A stretch of DNA of 64,000 bases from Orbaceae bacterium lpD02 (GCA_036251875.1 CP133960.1:2524258-2588257); one strand, 5' to 3'. Positions 19,774 through 31,564 are shown, counted from the first letter of the stretch. Numbers and translations: made by a program. The notes: generated by a model not told the origin, from the letters alone.

Positions 19774-20832
19774 AACTTGATTAAAGCACTCGTGCTAATC
19801 AGTAGTATTTTTGTAATATGGGGATGCTCAAATCAATCAAACCAAGTATCTACTAGTGATAACAAATCTAGCTATATTGAGTTTGATAAGCCAAGGGAAC
19901 AACAATATTTTACTGATTATGTTAGGCTACTAAAACAGTATGCAAAAGCGCAAGGCATTGACGGTCAAACGATTGAAACTGCTTTTAATGATGTCTATTA
20001 TGTCGAGCATGTGATTAAAGCAGATAAAAACCAACCTGAAAAAAAAATTACATTAGATGAATACCTAGCTCGAGCGGTATCACCCGCCAGAATTGAACTT
20101 GCAAAACAAAAATATTTACAACATTACTCGCAAATTAGCCGAGCAACTGCGTTAACTCATATTCCTCAAAACTATATATTGGCCTTATGGGGAGTGGAAA
20201 GTGGTTATGGCAAATACCAAGGTAAAGAGGATATTATTTCGGCATTATCAACATTAGCTTTTGAAGGAAGAAGAGAGCAATTTTTTGTTAAAGAACTCAT
20301 TGCTGCATTAACCATTTTACAAAATGGTCATATCCAAAAATCTCAGTTTAAGGGATCCTGGGCTGGTGCGATGGGACAAAATCAGTTTATGCCCTCGTCT
20401 TATTTAACTTATGGCTTAGATGGTGATGGTGATGGGATAATTGATATCTGGAATAATATGGATGATATCTTTGCTTCAACGGCGAACTATCTTGCAACCG
20501 TTGGTTGGGATAGTCATGCCAGTTGGGGTAATAAAATTAAACTACCGAGTAACTTTGATGTACAACTGGCAGGACTTGAAACTGACAAAGCACAAATAGT
20601 TTCTGATTGGTTAAAGACCGGAATTACCTTCATTGGTAATAAGGCGCAGCCTAAACTAGTTGACAAAGCTTGGGTCATTATTCCTGATGCTGACAGTGGC
20701 GAAGGCTATTTAGTCTCGAATAACTTTAGAACACTTATGCACTGGAATCGTTCATACTATTTTGCCGTAAGTGTTGGCATGTTAGCCGATAGCCTAACAG
20801 ACGGTACAGTAAATACAACAAAGGGTAATTAA
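19771..20832 (+). CDS. MltB-type lytic murein transglycosylase lipoprotein
   Basis: A 353-residue predicted outer-membrane lipoprotein: signal peptide with lipobox VIWGC at Cys19. The transglycosylase domain has catalytic Glu in [11 protein letters not shown] near 146, the motif [17 protein letters not shown], and an EF-hand-like [11 protein letters not shown]. This is the MltB/SltB family, which cleaves glycan strands with formation of 1,6-anhydro-MurNAc. The C-terminal [23 protein letters not shown] is characteristic. It is closer to the second MltB-like group than to MltB itself, so no symbol is given. Its ribosome site is a run of eight G (see separate entry). Confidence 0.9.
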   Translation: MNLIKALVLISSIFVIWGCSNQSNQVSTSDNKSSYIEFDKPREQQYFTDYVRLLKQYAKAQGIDGQTIETAFNDVYYVEHVIKADKNQPEKKITLDEYLARAVSPARIELAKQKYLQHYSQISRATALTHIPQNYILALWGVESGYGKYQGKEDIISALSTLAFEGRREQFFVKELIAALTILQNGHIQKSQFKGSWAGAMGQNQFMPSSYLTYGLDGDGDGIIDIWNNMDDIFASTANYLATVGWDSHASWGNKIKLPSNFDVQLAGLETDKAQIVSDWLKTGITFIGNKAQPKLVDKAWVIIPDADSGEGYLVSNNFRTLMHWNRSYYFAVSVGMLADSLTDGTVNTTKGN

Positions 20833-20837
20833 TACTG

Positions 20838-21257
20838 ATGTCATTTTGGCAAAATAAAACACTGGATCAGCTTTCTGACTTAGAATGGGAGCAGCTATGT
20901 GATGGTTGTGGGCAATGTTGCTTAAATAAGTTGATTGATGAAGATACAGATGAGATCCTCTATACCAATGTCGCCTGCAATCAACTCGATAATAAAACCT
21001 GTCAATGTAAACACTACCTAGAACGCTTCAAATATGAGCCAGATTGTATTAAATTGACGCGAGAAAACTTATCTACTATTGAATGGTTACCGAAAACTTG
21101 TACTTATATCTACTTTCAAGAACACCAAACATTACCTAACTGGCACCCTTTGATCTCAGGTAGTAAAGAGATGATGCATAAAAAACGCATTTCAGTAAGA
21201 AATCGTATTGTGTATGAGAAAGATGTCATTCATTGGCAAGATCATATCATTCGTTAA
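20838..21257 (+). CDS. ycgN: YcgN (UPF0260) cysteine-cluster protein
   Basis: A 139-residue protein matching E. coli YcgN. It has four Cys pairs or singles arranged as CDGCGQCC near residue 22-29, [11 protein letters not shown] near 47-57, then CIKLTREN and CTYIYF. Such clusters suggest metal or Fe-S binding; the function is unknown. It starts 5 nt after the transglycosylase stop, so it belongs to that operon. Confidence 0.93.
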   Translation: MSFWQNKTLDQLSDLEWEQLCDGCGQCCLNKLIDEDTDEILYTNVACNQLDNKTCQCKHYLERFKYEPDCIKLTRENLSTIEWLPKTCTYIYFQEHQTLPNWHPLISGSKEMMHKKRISVRNRIVYEKDVIHWQDHIIR

Positions 21258-21327
21258 ATTTTATGCTCTACTTATGTATTGTAACAATTTTTTAACAAAA
21301 ATTTATTAGCAAAAATCTATTAACAAA

Positions 21328-21984
21328 TTACGCGCCATATAGATGGTGAATTTGAATATATTGCCATACCTTTGCTGGTAATAACGTTTCACAGCTTTTC
21401 TTACTGCTAATTTGTTGCCTTATTTCTGTTGCTGAAATATCTTCGAGTGGCGTATTAGCAAAATATATAGATCCATTACTGTTTTGGTGTAATAGGGCAA
21501 TATCATTAGTTTGATGCCGTTTAATCCACTTTTTTAAAAACGGATCATTAGTATTATCGGCATATCCTGGGCGACGGCAAATAAGTAAGTGGCAATAATC
21601 TAGTAATGTTTGCCAATTATGCCAAGTCGGTAGATTAAGTAATGAATCTTGGCCTAATATAAAAGCCAATCCTTGCGAATTACCATTTTCATTTCGCCAT
21701 GCTTTTAAAGTATCAATGGTATAAGACGGCTTATCTAACTTAGCTTTAGTTATTTCACGCATATCAATTGAAAAAATAGGATAATTTTCGATTGCCAGCC
21801 TTAGCATTGCTAAGCGTTGACTGGTCGTTGCTTCAGGTTGTGGTTTGTGTGGTGGAATATGGTTAGGTAATAAACTGATATGGGCTAATTTTATTTCCTT
21901 AGCTAAGGCGATAGCGGGTAATAAATGACCATAATGAATTGGATCAAATGTCCCCCCAAATAATGCGGTCAACACTTTAGCCAT
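21328..21984 (-). CDS. nadD: Nicotinate-nucleotide adenylyltransferase
   Basis: NadD couples nicotinate mononucleotide with ATP to give deamido-NAD in NAD biosynthesis. The 218-residue protein has the nucleotidyltransferase signature GGTFDPIHYGH at residues 10-20 and the C-terminal ISATEIR motif. It is the last gene of leuS-lptE-holA-nadD and overlaps holA by 8 nt, implying translational coupling. Confidence 0.97.
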   Translation of the reverse strand: MAKVLTALFGGTFDPIHYGHLLPAIALAKEIKLAHISLLPNHIPPHKPQPEATTSQRLAMLRLAIENYPIFSIDMREITKAKLDKPSYTIDTLKAWRNENGNSQGLAFILGQDSLLNLPTWHNWQTLLDYCHLLICRRPGYADNTNDPFLKKWIKRHQTNDIALLHQNSNGSIYFANTPLEDISATEIRQQISSKKSCETLLPAKVWQYIQIHHLYGA

Positions 21985-22993
21985 GAGTTTGGCCTATAAA
22001 TAACATATTAAGTGTATCAAATTGTTGCCAAACTGGTGATTGATAATCGTGTTTTAAAATAATTTCAATTTCAGCCATTTTTTGCAAGGTTTGGTATAGT
22101 TGAGCAAGATCCGTGCGATTTAAATAAGGCGTAATAATATTGCGTCGATTTTGCCAGACTTTATAAATATCATAAGCTGCTTTTAAATCATGGCTCTGCA
22201 TATGTTTTTTTAGATTAATTAGCAGTATTAATTCTCGTTGGATAACCCTAAGTAAAATAAGTGGTTCAACATCATTGATTTTTAGTTGCTGTAGTATATG
22301 CATCGAACGTTTAGTTTTACCCATAATTAGTGCATCAAACCAATGATAAGGTGTAAATATAGCCGAATCATTAATGTTCTGCTCTAATTGGTCGTAGCTA
22401 ATTTTACCATTAGGGTAAAGTAGTTTCAGCTGCTCAAGTATCTGCACCATGGCAAGTAGATTACCTTCATAATAGTAGCATAGTAAATCAATACCTTGTT
22501 TTTCAATGGTTAATGATAATCGCTGTAGCTGCTGGTTAACCCATAGCGGTAGTTGTTGGAGATCGGGAGCGTTGCAGTTAACTACTATGCTAAGTTCTGA
22601 TAATGCTTTAAACCAACTAGTATTTTCTTGTGCCTTAGTTAGTTTTGTTAAAGAGATCAGTAAACGAATATCGGGGGATAAGTTATCAGTTAGTTCATCG
22701 AGCTTTTTACTAATGGTTGTAGTTAATGCGGTTTCTCCAAATTGTAATATTAATAGTATTTGATTAGAGAAAAGGCTAAGCGCTTGGCTACTTTGGTAAA
22801 TTTGATCCCAGTCAGTTTGGTTATCAATAGTAAATATAATCTGCTCAGCAATACCTTGTGAGCTTAGTTTTTTTTTAATCTGATCTTGCGTGACATACTG
22901 CAAGTATGGATCATTACCAATAGTAAAAAAATAGCATAATACGCTATTTTTCTCTAATGTAGTCTGCAGTTGGTTATCATTAATTCTTATCAT
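21977..22993 (-). CDS. holA: DNA polymerase III subunit delta
   Basis: HolA is the delta subunit of the clamp loader that opens the beta clamp. The 338-residue protein has the family start MIRINDNQLQTTLEKN, the beta-binding N-terminal region (residues 60-80, with SLFSNQILLIL), and the C-terminal collar domain. Sequence is diverged from E. coli as usual for delta. Gene order between lptE and nadD supports the call. Confidence 0.95.
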   Translation of the reverse strand: MIRINDNQLQTTLEKNSVLCYFFTIGNDPYLQYVTQDQIKKKLSSQGIAEQIIFTIDNQTDWDQIYQSSQALSLFSNQILLILQFGETALTTTISKKLDELTDNLSPDIRLLISLTKLTKAQENTSWFKALSELSIVVNCNAPDLQQLPLWVNQQLQRLSLTIEKQGIDLLCYYYEGNLLAMVQILEQLKLLYPNGKISYDQLEQNINDSAIFTPYHWFDALIMGKTKRSMHILQQLKINDVEPLILLRVIQRELILLINLKKHMQSHDLKAAYDIYKVWQNRRNIITPYLNRTDLAQLYQTLQKMAEIEIILKHDYQSPVWQQFDTLNMLFIGQTHG

Positions 22994-22999
22994 AATATA

Positions 23000-23503
23000 T
23001 TAGTTTTTATGCTCGATTATATTAATTGATCTTAGCTTTCGAATTAATTGCCTTGCTGATTGACCATACATTTCTTGTTCAATTAGGTTTTGTTCGGTGC
23101 TTTTCGCTAGAGCCGTTTCTGGATTATCGAAGAATGTTCTAAAAATTTTTATTGTGATGGGGTAGATGTCATCACCCGCAATAACAACTTTGGCATTAAG
23201 CGTTAAGATTAACTGATACTCAGCTGATTTACCATCTTGATAAAGGGAAATAGTGCTTCGAGTGATACTGCTATTTTCAATGTGCAATGAAGGATAATTG
23301 TCTTTTTTATCACTATCAACAAATTTTACTTTATTTTTGATAAGAATTTTTTTAATTTCACGTGATAATGGTCCGTAAGGGTCACCACTATAAAATGCCA
23401 TAGTTTGAAATTGCTTGGGAATTTCTTCATTATCTTGCAAATGGAAACCGCAGCCACTTAGCAAAATAGCAATAAAAGTGAACAACAAAAGCAATTTTTT
23501 CAT
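23000..23503 (-). CDS. lptE: LPS-assembly lipoprotein LptE
   Basis: LptE is the outer-membrane lipoprotein that plugs the LptD barrel and helps insert LPS. The 167-residue product has a signal peptide with lipobox LLSGC at Cys19, then GFHLQDN, the typical first mature residues. Family conservation is otherwise low; position between leuS and holA is the classical one. Confidence 0.94.
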   Translation of the reverse strand: MKKLLLLFTFIAILLSGCGFHLQDNEEIPKQFQTMAFYSGDPYGPLSREIKKILIKNKVKFVDSDKKDNYPSLHIENSSITRSTISLYQDGKSAEYQLILTLNAKVVIAGDDIYPITIKIFRTFFDNPETALAKSTEQNLIEQEMYGQSARQLIRKLRSINIIEHKN

Positions 23504-23558
23504 ATACCTTACCTAAATTAGAAGGGTAATACATTGATTACCCTTTGTTGTATAACGA

Positions 23559-26153
23559 CTAGCTAACGACGATATTTAATAGTTTACCTGGCACGTAAAT
23601 GACTTTACGCACAGAGCTATCTTCTAGATATTTTTGGACATTGACTTCTGATTTAGCCATGCTAGTGACAAATTGTTCTGTTGCATCAGCAGGAACGGTT
23701 AATTTAGCGCGAACTTTACCGTTAATTTGCACAATAATCAGTTTTTCATCTTCAACCATTGCCGATTTATCAGCAACAGGCCAACTAACATTATCAATAT
23801 TTTCTTGTTGACCGAGGGCTTGCCACATAATAAAACAGGCATGTGGCATCATTGGGTATAATAAACGAACAATTGCATTCAATGCTTCATCCATAAGGGC
23901 ACGATCTTGAGTCGATTCTTGTGGCGCTTTTTGTAGACGGTTCATAAACTCCATTACGGCCGCAATTGCTGTATTAAATGTTTGGCGACGACCAATATCA
24001 TCACTGACTTTGGCAATAGTTTTATGGAGTTCGCGACGTAACGCCTTTTGCTCATTATCTAGTTCATCGACGTTTAATTTAGCGACAGCGCCTTTTTTTG
24101 TATGCTCATAGACTAAACGCCATACACGTTTAATGAAGCGATTTGCACCTTCAACGCCAGATTCTTGCCATTCAAGCGTCATATCCGCGGGTGATGCAAA
24201 CATCATAAATAAACGAACAGTATCAGCACCATATTTTTCGACCATTTCCTGTGGGTCGATACCATTATTTTTAGATTTTGACATCTTGGTCATTCCAGCA
24301 TGAACAAGTTCTTGGCCCGAATGATCATAAGCTTTGGCTATACGACCTTTATCATCACGCTCAACCGTTACTTCTGTTGGTGCTACCCAAATTCGCTCAC
24401 CAGTTGGTGTCGTGTAGTAAAATGCATCAGCTAATACCATGCCCTGGCACAGCAGACGTTTTGCAGGTTCGTCCGAAGATACCATTCCAAAGTCGCGCAT
24501 TAGTTTATGGAAGAAGCGGAAATAGAGCAAGTGCATGATAGCATGCTCAATACCGCCAACATATTGGTCAACAGGTAACCAGTAGTTTGCCGCTTTTTCG
24601 TCAAGCATGCCTTGCTCATAATGTGGGCAAGTATAACGGGCATAATACCAAGATGATTCCATAAAGGTATCAAAAGTATCTGTTTCTCGTAGTGCAGGTT
24701 CACCATTGATGGTTATTTTGGCCCAATTAGGATCGGCTTTTATTGGACTCGTGATTCCATTCATTTCGACATTTTCAGGTAAAATTACGGGAATTTGGTC
24801 TTCTGGTGTAGGGACCGTTGTGCCATCAGCAAGCGTAACCATTGGAATAGGTGCTCCCCAATAGCGCTGGCGAGAAACCCCCCAATCGCGTAAACGGAAA
24901 TTAACCTTACGTTCACCGACTCCCTTAGTGATTAATTTATCAGCAATAGCGGTAAATGCTTCGGTGAAATCTAATCCATCAAATTCTCCAGAATTAAATA
25001 GTCGACCGTGTTCAGTATAAGCTTGCTCAGTTAAATCAGGTGCTTGGTTATTCTGATCTAAAATAACGGATTTTATGGTTAAACCATATTTTGTTGCAAA
25101 TTCAAAATCGCGTTGGTCATGACCAGGAACCGCCATTACGGCACCGGTTCCATATTCCATTAAAACAAAATTCGCTATCCAGATGGGAATTTGTTCATTG
25201 GTTAGTGGATGAGTAGCGTAGAAACCAGTAGCAATACCTTTTTTTTCCATTGTAGCCATATCAGCTTCAGCTGTTTTGGTGTTTTTGCATTCCGCAATAA
25301 AGTTGGCAATATCTAGACTATTTTTTGCTGCTAACTGAGCAAGTGGATGATCTGCTGCAACAGAAACAAAGCTAACCCCCATTAACGTATCCGGCCGAGT
25401 CGTGTAAACACGTAGTTTTTGAGATTGGTCGCTTATAGCAAAGTCAATTTCGACACCTTCAGAGCGGCCGATCCAGTTTTTTTGCATCGTTTTAACTTGC
25501 TCAGGCCAACTTTCGAGTGTGTCTAAATCATCTAATAATTCTTGTGCATATTCCGTAATTTTAATAAACCACTGTGGGATCTCTTTACGCTCAACGGGCG
25601 TATTACAACGCCAACAGCAACCTTCAACGACTTGTTCGTTAGCGAGAACAGTTTGGTCAGTAGGGCACCAGTTAACGGCAGATGTTTTTTTATAGACTAA
25701 GCCTTTTTCGTATAGTTTTGTGAAAAACCACTGTTCCCACTTATAGTATTCTGGTTTGCATGTCGTTACCTCTCGATCCCAATCATAGCCAAAACCTAAT
25801 AATTTTAGCTGCTTTTTCATGTAAGCTATATTTTCATAAGTCCATTTTGCTGGGGCAGTATTATTCTTAACGGCTGCTCCTTCTGCGGGAAGGCCAAACG
25901 CATCCCAACCAATTGGTTGCAGGACATTTTTACCTTGCATACGTTGGAAGCGAGAAATTGTATCGCCGATAGTATAGTTACGCACATGACCAAGGTGCAA
26001 TCGACCTGAAGGATAAGGGAGCATTGATAAACAATAGTATTTTGGTTTACTTACATCTTCTTTTACATGGAAGGTTTTATTATCTTGCCAGTATTGTTGA
26101 ACTTGCGCTTCGATCTCATCGGGGCGATAATTTTCTTGCATATGTATTGACAT
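23559..26153 (-). CDS. leuS: Leucyl-tRNA synthetase
   Basis: LeuS charges tRNA-Leu in the cytoplasm. The 864-residue enzyme carries the HIGH-type motif [15 protein letters not shown] near 47-61, the zinc-binding CCWRCNT region near 175, the CP1 editing domain ([14 protein letters not shown] near 249-262) and the KMSKS loop KMSKSKNNG near 622. ATG 26153 has AGGACC about 10 nt upstream. The in-frame ATG at 26141 (MQENYRP) matches the E. coli N-terminus but has no ribosome site. First gene of the leuS-lptE-holA-nadD operon, divergent from ilv. Confidence 0.98.
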   Translation of the reverse strand: MSIHMQENYRPDEIEAQVQQYWQDNKTFHVKEDVSKPKYYCLSMLPYPSGRLHLGHVRNYTIGDTISRFQRMQGKNVLQPIGWDAFGLPAEGAAVKNNTAPAKWTYENIAYMKKQLKLLGFGYDWDREVTTCKPEYYKWEQWFFTKLYEKGLVYKKTSAVNWCPTDQTVLANEQVVEGCCWRCNTPVERKEIPQWFIKITEYAQELLDDLDTLESWPEQVKTMQKNWIGRSEGVEIDFAISDQSQKLRVYTTRPDTLMGVSFVSVAADHPLAQLAAKNSLDIANFIAECKNTKTAEADMATMEKKGIATGFYATHPLTNEQIPIWIANFVLMEYGTGAVMAVPGHDQRDFEFATKYGLTIKSVILDQNNQAPDLTEQAYTEHGRLFNSGEFDGLDFTEAFTAIADKLITKGVGERKVNFRLRDWGVSRQRYWGAPIPMVTLADGTTVPTPEDQIPVILPENVEMNGITSPIKADPNWAKITINGEPALRETDTFDTFMESSWYYARYTCPHYEQGMLDEKAANYWLPVDQYVGGIEHAIMHLLYFRFFHKLMRDFGMVSSDEPAKRLLCQGMVLADAFYYTTPTGERIWVAPTEVTVERDDKGRIAKAYDHSGQELVHAGMTKMSKSKNNGIDPQEMVEKYGADTVRLFMMFASPADMTLEWQESGVEGANRFIKRVWRLVYEHTKKGAVAKLNVDELDNEQKALRRELHKTIAKVSDDIGRRQTFNTAIAAVMEFMNRLQKAPQESTQDRALMDEALNAIVRLLYPMMPHACFIMWQALGQQENIDNVSWPVADKSAMVEDEKLIIVQINGKVRAKLTVPADATEQFVTSMAKSEVNVQKYLEDSSVRKVIYVPGKLLNIVVS

Positions 26154-26387
26154 AGTTGATCTGGTCCTATTAACTATTTTATTTTATACTTTTATTTTCA
26201 TAAAACTAATGAGAGGTTAGTTGATAATTGTATTGGTTATTGCTAGAAAATGAAATATCTGATTAAGAATTTATCCGCTTTTTATGTGATAGATTTTACG
26301 TTAGGTAGAAGGGAAAACTTTATTTTATACTATAATTTGAAGTTATAACAAAATTATAACGAAAATATATTATTTACAAAATAATAG

Positions 26388-26415
26388 TTGCACTTTTGTC
26401 AAAATCGAGTATTTT
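26388..26415 (+). promoter_or_regulatory. ilvLp: Candidate ilv operon promoter
   Basis: TTGCAC at 26388-26393, a 16-bp spacer and TATTTT at 26410-26415 precede the leader peptide by 55 nt. The match is moderate and an overlapping TTGTCA at 26396 is an alternative -35. The 490-bp leuS-ilvG gap is otherwise AT-rich with no further gene. Confidence 0.35.
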
Positions 26416-26470
26416 TAATGAATACTTTTTTTTAAGCAAAGTAAACAATTTAATTATAATCAAACAATCT

Positions 26471-26557
26471 ATGAACTTATTTAATTTTAATGCTCTTGTC
26501 GTCCTCATTAACATTATTAGCGTAGTCATTATTATGCCGACGCGGGGGCGCTATTGA
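26471..26557 (+). CDS. ilvL: ilv operon leader peptide
   Basis: A 28-codon reading frame starts ATG AAC TTA and ends CGC TAT TGA. Fourteen of its codons are Leu, Val or Ile, concentrated between residues 9 and 21 (LVVLINIISVVII). Composition and place match ilvL, whose translation rate senses charged tRNA-Leu, -Val and -Ile. The peptide sequence itself is not closely similar to E. coli IlvL, as expected for leader peptides. Confidence 0.92.
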   Translation: MNLFNFNALVVLINIISVVIIMPTRGRY

Positions 26558-26614
26558 GTTAAAAAGTTTTTATTGACGATTTTAAACCCCCGCAAAATGC
26601 AGGGGTTTTTTTTT
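26542..26614 (+). terminator. ilvGMEDA transcription attenuator
   Basis: A terminator stem at 26584-26608 (AAACCCC…GGGGTT with inner GC pairs) is followed by nine T. The sequence GCGGGGG at 26542-26548, inside the last codons of ilvL, is exactly complementary to CCCCCGC at 26587-26593, the left arm of the terminator. Stalling on Leu/Val/Ile codons frees the G-run to form the antiterminator. A ribosome reaching the ilvL stop covers it and the terminator forms. Confidence 0.92.
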
Positions 26615-26646
26615 ATTCATTATATAACAAATAAAAGAGGTAAGTA

Positions 26647-28356
26647 ATGACAACAGGTGCACAGTGGATAGTTCAGTCATTAAAGCAATATGGTGTAACA
26701 ACCGTCTTTGGGTATCCTGGCGGACAAATTATGCCTCTCTATGATGCACTCTATGATGGGGGATTAGAGCATATATTATGTCGTCATGAGCAAGGTGCTG
26801 CTATGGCTGCAATTGGTTATACGCGGTCAACTGGCAAAACAGGTGTTTGTATTGCCACTTCAGGTCCAGGGGCCACTAATTTATTAACAGGTCTTGCTGA
26901 TGCATTTATCGATTCGGTGCCAATAATAGCAATTACGGGGCAAGTCCCAACAACGCTAATCGGCACAGACGCGTTTCAAGAAGTTGATACATTAGGTATG
27001 TCATTTGCTTGTACCAAACATAGCTTTTTGGTTACTGATCCCAAATCACTGCCAGATATCCTTGAACAAGCATTTATCATAGCGAATTCAGGGAGGCCAG
27101 GACCCGTGTTAATTGATGTGCCGAAAGATATCCAATTAGCGCGTGAAGACTATCAACAATGCTTATCTCGTTCGACTTATTGTTCAACATCTCAAAATCA
27201 AAAAAGTAACCAACTCACTCCGTCTTCCGCAATTCTTCAAACTATTCAAACTATTCAAATAGCCAAAACAATGATTCAGCAGGCGCATAAACCTATACTT
27301 TATATTGGTGGCGGTGTCATTATGGGGGATGCTGTTAGCGAATTACGTGATTTTGTTTGCCATACAGGTATACCATCTGTAGCAACATTAAAAGGATTAG
27401 GGGCTTTAAATATAGACGACCCTTTTTACTTAGGCATGGTTGGGATGCATGGTTTTAAATCAGCGAATTTAGCCGTGCAAGATTGTGATCTTTTAATTGC
27501 GATAGGGGTTCGCTTTGATGATAGAGTGACGGGTAATCTTAATGAGTTTGCTCGTCATGCAAAGGTTATTCACATCGACATCGATTCGGCTGAAATAGGT
27601 AAGCTAAAACAGGCACATCTTAACATTCAAGCCGATGCAAAAGCGGTACTGCCAATGTTAGAGCAGAATATAAATATTGATGAGTGGCGTCAGTTCGTGC
27701 TAGCGTTAAAGGCGCAATATCCGGTTCGCTATGATCACCCTGGAGAAGGTATTTACGCGCCACTATTATTGAAACAGCTATCAGATAAAATCTTAGCCAA
27801 TAAAAAAGTTGCAACGGTTGTGACAACCGATGTTGGTCAACATCAAATGTGGGCAGCGCAACATATGCTATTTGATAAACCTAATATGTTTATTAGTTCA
27901 AGCGGGTTGGGGACGATGGGTTTTGGTCTACCCGCTGCGGTCGGTACGCAAGTTGCAAGGCCAAATGATTGTGTTATCTGTATTTCGGGTGATGGTTCTT
28001 TTATGATGAATATTCAAGAATTGACGACAATTAAACGTAAAAAATTACCGGTAAAAATAGTACTAATTGATAACGCTCGATTAGGAATGGTACGCCAATG
28101 GCAGCAGCTATTTTTTAACGAGCGCTACAGTGAGACAGACTTGTCTGATAATCCTGATTTTCTCGTGTTAGCCAGCGCATTTGATATTCCAGGCATAATG
28201 ATTACACAAAAAAAACAAGTATTACCTGCGCTTGAACAATTGTTGTCAAGTGAAGGCCCATTTTTATTACATGTCAAAATCGATGCAATGGATAACGTTT
28301 GGCCGCTAGTTCCCCCTGGTGCAGCTAATCATAATATGCTTGAATCGGTAAAATAA
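26647..28356 (+). CDS. ilvG: Acetolactate synthase II large subunit
   Basis: IlvG with IlvM condenses pyruvate to acetolactate, or pyruvate with 2-ketobutyrate to acetohydroxybutyrate, using ThDP, Mg and FAD. The 569-residue protein is complete, unlike the frameshifted gene of E. coli K-12. It has the ThDP-activating Glu in [11 protein letters not shown] near 48 and the ThDP-Mg motif GDGSFMMN near 448. AAAAGAGG lies before the ATG. First enzyme gene of the attenuated operon. Confidence 0.97.
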   Translation: MTTGAQWIVQSLKQYGVTTVFGYPGGQIMPLYDALYDGGLEHILCRHEQGAAMAAIGYTRSTGKTGVCIATSGPGATNLLTGLADAFIDSVPIIAITGQVPTTLIGTDAFQEVDTLGMSFACTKHSFLVTDPKSLPDILEQAFIIANSGRPGPVLIDVPKDIQLAREDYQQCLSRSTYCSTSQNQKSNQLTPSSAILQTIQTIQIAKTMIQQAHKPILYIGGGVIMGDAVSELRDFVCHTGIPSVATLKGLGALNIDDPFYLGMVGMHGFKSANLAVQDCDLLIAIGVRFDDRVTGNLNEFARHAKVIHIDIDSAEIGKLKQAHLNIQADAKAVLPMLEQNINIDEWRQFVLALKAQYPVRYDHPGEGIYAPLLLKQLSDKILANKKVATVVTTDVGQHQMWAAQHMLFDKPNMFISSSGLGTMGFGLPAAVGTQVARPNDCVICISGDGSFMMNIQELTTIKRKKLPVKIVLIDNARLGMVRQWQQLFFNERYSETDLSDNPDFLVLASAFDIPGIMITQKKQVLPALEQLLSSEGPFLLHVKIDAMDNVWPLVPPGAANHNMLESVK

Positions 28357-28370
28357 TAAAGGAGATTTAA

Positions 28371-28601
28371 ATGGAACATTATCAATTAGCCATTACTGCC
28401 TATGATAGACCCGGTTCGTTAGAGCGAATTTTACGCGTTATTCGCCACCGTGGCGGCAAAATTCTAACGATGAACATGCAAACAATATCAGCAGAGCAGT
28501 TGACACTTAGCTTTAACCTTGCTGATCGTAATTTAAAATCACAAATGATTAATCAATTAACTAAACTCGCTGATATCGTCGCAATCAGTGATGAATCATA
28601 A
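28371..28601 (+). CDS. ilvM: Acetolactate synthase II small subunit
   Basis: A 76-residue ACT-domain regulatory subunit (YQLAITAYDRPGSLERILRVIRHRGG). IlvM stabilises IlvG and raises its activity; this isozyme is valine-insensitive in enterobacteria. AAAGGAG lies 6 nt before the ATG, 14 nt after ilvG. Confidence 0.95.
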   Translation: MEHYQLAITAYDRPGSLERILRVIRHRGGKILTMNMQTISAEQLTLSFNLADRNLKSQMINQLTKLADIVAISDES

Positions 28602-28650
28602 TGATTATAAACTTAGACAAAATAATTAAAATACTGAGAGGAATACTAAC

Positions 28651-29580
28651 ATGGTAACAACAGCAAAATCTGATTATATTTGGTTTAATGGTGAAATGGT
28701 TAAATGGGCTGATGCTAAAGTTCATGTGATGTCTCATGCCTTACATTATGGGTCTTCAGTATTTGAAGGCGTACGTTGTTATGATACGTATAGTGGTCCG
28801 GCAGTATTTCGCCATCGTGAACATATGCAGCGCTTACATGATTCCGCTAAGATTTACCGGCTGCCTGTCAGTTATAGTGTTGATGAACTAATGGAGGCAA
28901 CGAGGCAAACATTAGTTAAGAATAATTTAAAAAGTGCCTACATTAGGCCATTAATTTTTATTGGCGATGTAGGTATGGGGGTTAATCCTCCCGCAGGTTA
29001 TAATACTGACGTGATTATTGCCGCGTTTCCTTGGGGGGCCTATCTTGGTGAAGACGCTTTAGATCAAGGTATTGATGCTATGGTCTCTTCTTGGAATCGC
29101 TCGGCACCCAATACGATTCCTACCGCGGCTAAAGCAGGCGGAAACTATTTATCATCACTGCTCGTCGGTAGTGAGGCACGCCGTCATGGCTATCAAGAAG
29201 GTATTGCGTTGGATGTTCATGGTTATGTTTCAGAAGGGGCAGGTGAAAATATTTTTATTGTTAAAAATAACATACTATTCACCCCAACATTAACTTCTGC
29301 AGCTTTACCTGGGATTACACGCGATGCAATTTTGACATTAGCTAAAGATTTGGCAATTGAAATTCGTGAGCAAACATTATCACGAGAGTCACTTTATTTA
29401 GCCGATGAAGTTTTTATGACTGGAACTGCCGCTGAAATTACGCCTGTACGCAGTGTCGATGGCATTCAAGTCGGTATTGGCCGCTGTGGTCCTGTAACTA
29501 AAAAGATTCAACAAGCATTTTTCGGTTTATTTGATGGAAAAACAGTGGATAAATATGGTTGGTTGGATGCGGTCAAGTAG
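28651..29580 (+). CDS. ilvE: Branched-chain amino acid aminotransferase
   Basis: IlvE transfers an amino group from glutamate to the 2-keto acids of Val, Leu and Ile. The 309-residue fold-type IV PLP enzyme has the Schiff-base lysine near 160 in PTAAKAGGNYLSSL and the motif SEGAGENIF near 195. Length and sequence match E. coli IlvE. GAGAGGA lies 8 nt upstream of the ATG. Confidence 0.97.
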   Translation: MVTTAKSDYIWFNGEMVKWADAKVHVMSHALHYGSSVFEGVRCYDTYSGPAVFRHREHMQRLHDSAKIYRLPVSYSVDELMEATRQTLVKNNLKSAYIRPLIFIGDVGMGVNPPAGYNTDVIIAAFPWGAYLGEDALDQGIDAMVSSWNRSAPNTIPTAAKAGGNYLSSLLVGSEARRHGYQEGIALDVHGYVSEGAGENIFIVKNNILFTPTLTSAALPGITRDAILTLAKDLAIEIREQTLSRESLYLADEVFMTGTAAEITPVRSVDGIQVGIGRCGPVTKKIQQAFFGLFDGKTVDKYGWLDAVK

Positions 29581-29713
29581 ATATATTACTAATGGTAAAT
29601 TGTCTTGATGGCTGTTAATCAATAGAGAATTAACGTTGTCTCAAAACGGCAACGCTAAAGAAATTACGTATATACTTATTTAAGAAATTAAAAAAAAGAA
29701 TTGGGAGCATTTT

Positions 29714-31564
29714 ATGCCAAAGTATCGTTCAGCAACATCAGTCGAAGGTCGTAATATGGCCGGTGCACGCGCATTATGGCGCGCTACCGGCGTAAAAAAT
29801 GAAGATTTTGGTAAGCCAATTATTGCGGTGGTCAATTCATTTACCCAATTTGTACCAGGGCATGTGCATTTAAAAGATATTGGTCAATTAGTTGCAAAAG
29901 AAATTGAAGCGGCAGGGGGGATTGCAAAAGAGTTTAATACCATTGCAGTTGATGATGGGATCGCGATGGGGCATGGTGGCATGTTATATTCACTGCCTTC
30001 GCGAGAACTTATTGCTGACTCAGTTGAATATATGGTTAACGCGCACTGCGCCGATGCGATGATTTGTATTTCTAACTGCGATAAAATTACGCCAGGAATG
30101 CTAATGGCAGCATTACGAATTAATATTCCGGTTATTTTTGTTTCTGGTGGGCCAATGGAAGCCGGTAAAACCAAATTATCTGATCAAATTATTAAACTCG
30201 ATTTAATTGATGCGATGATTCAAAGTGCTGATCCAACCGTTCCAGATAGTGTTAGCCAACAAATAGAAGAGTCGGCTTGCCCAACATGTGGCTCATGTTC
30301 AGGTATGTTTACGGCTAATTCGATGAACTGCTTAGCGGAGGCACTAGGACTAGCGTTGCCAGGAAATGGTTCATTAGTTGCAACGCATAAACAGCGTGAA
30401 AAACTGTTTCTTGATGCCGCAAAACATATTGTGACAATCACCAAGCGTTATTACGAACAAAACGATGAATCTATTTTACCAAGAGCTATTGCCAGTAAAG
30501 CCGCTTATGAAAATGCTATGTCGCTTGATATTGCAATGGGAGGCTCAACCAACACAGTTCTTCATTTACTCGCAACCGCACAAGAAGGCGAAATTGACTT
30601 TACCATGTCAGATATTGATCGTTTATCTCGTAAAGTGCCCCATTTATGTAAAGTAGCACCGAGTACGCAGCTTTATCACATGGAAGATGTTCATCGAGCG
30701 GGAGGGGTCATTGGTATCATGGCGGAGCTTGATCGTGCTGGATTATTAAACCGTAACGTAAAAAATGTCTTAGGCCTTGATCTTGAGCAGACTTTTGCAA
30801 AATATGACATTATGCAGTGCCAAGATGAAAATGTTAAAACCATGTATCGCAGTGGCCCAGCAGGAATTCGTACCACCAAGGCTTTTTCTCAAGATTGCTA
30901 TTGGGACACACTCGATGATGATCGCCAAAATGGCTGTATCCGTGATAAAGCGCACGCTTATAGTCAAGATGGTGGACTTGCGACCTTGTACGGTAATATC
31001 GCGCTTGATGGTGCCATTGTTAAAACGGCAGGAGTGGCCGCTGAAAATTTAGTATTTAAGGGACCCGCCAAAGTTTTTGAAAGCCAAGAAGATGCGGTTG
31101 ATGCGATTTTAGGCGGTAAAATTGTGGCGGGTGATGTGGTCGTAATTATCTACGAAGGGCCGAAAGGCGGACCGGGCATGCAAGAGATGCTTTATCCTAC
31201 AAGCTATTTAAAATCAATGGGTTTAGGTAAAAAATGCGCCCTGATCACTGATGGCCGTTTCTCGGGGGGATCGTCAGGGTTATCGATTGGTCATATTTCG
31301 CCAGAGGCGGCGAATGGTGGTATTATCGGTTTAGTTAAAAATGGTGATATTATCGATATTGATATTCCAAATCGTAAATTAGCACTTGATGTTTCACAAG
31401 AGGAGCTTGAAATTCGCCGAGTGGCTCAAGTTGCGAGGGGCGATAAGGCATGGACACCAGCAAACCGTCAACGCCAAGTCTCATATGCCCTAAAAGCTTA
31501 TGCAAGTTTAGCAACGAGCGCAGATAAAGGTGCTGTACGTGATAAAACTAAATTAGGTGGCTAA
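29714..31564 (+). CDS. ilvD: Dihydroxy-acid dehydratase
   Basis: IlvD dehydrates dihydroxy-isovalerate and dihydroxy-methylvalerate to the keto acids used by IlvE. The 616-residue protein has the Fe-S cysteines in ISNCDKI near 122 and [18 protein letters not shown] near 192-209. A 133-nt gap before it holds no obvious structure. TTGGGAG precedes the ATG. Its end overlaps ilvA by 8 nt. Confidence 0.98.
   Translation: MPKYRSATSVEGRNMAGARALWRATGVKNEDFGKPIIAVVNSFTQFVPGHVHLKDIGQLVAKEIEAAGGIAKEFNTIAVDDGIAMGHGGMLYSLPSRELIADSVEYMVNAHCADAMICISNCDKITPGMLMAALRINIPVIFVSGGPMEAGKTKLSDQIIKLDLIDAMIQSADPTVPDSVSQQIEESACPTCGSCSGMFTANSMNCLAEALGLALPGNGSLVATHKQREKLFLDAAKHIVTITKRYYEQNDESILPRAIASKAAYENAMSLDIAMGGSTNTVLHLLATAQEGEIDFTMSDIDRLSRKVPHLCKVAPSTQLYHMEDVHRAGGVIGIMAELDRAGLLNRNVKNVLGLDLEQTFAKYDIMQCQDENVKTMYRSGPAGIRTTKAFSQDCYWDTLDDDRQNGCIRDKAHAYSQDGGLATLYGNIALDGAIVKTAGVAAENLVFKGPAKVFESQEDAVDAILGGKIVAGDVVVIIYEGPKGGPGMQEMLYPTSYLKSMGLGKKCALITDGRFSGGSSGLSIGHISPEAANGGIIGLVKNGDIIDIDIPNRKLALDVSQEELEIRRVAQVARGDKAWTPANRQRQVSYALKAYASLATSADKGAVRDKTKLGG

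Noticed and set aside
22506-22763. 85-codon plus-strand frame inside holA
   Set aside because: Antisense to a well-supported gene, rich in Ser and Cys, no ribosome site.
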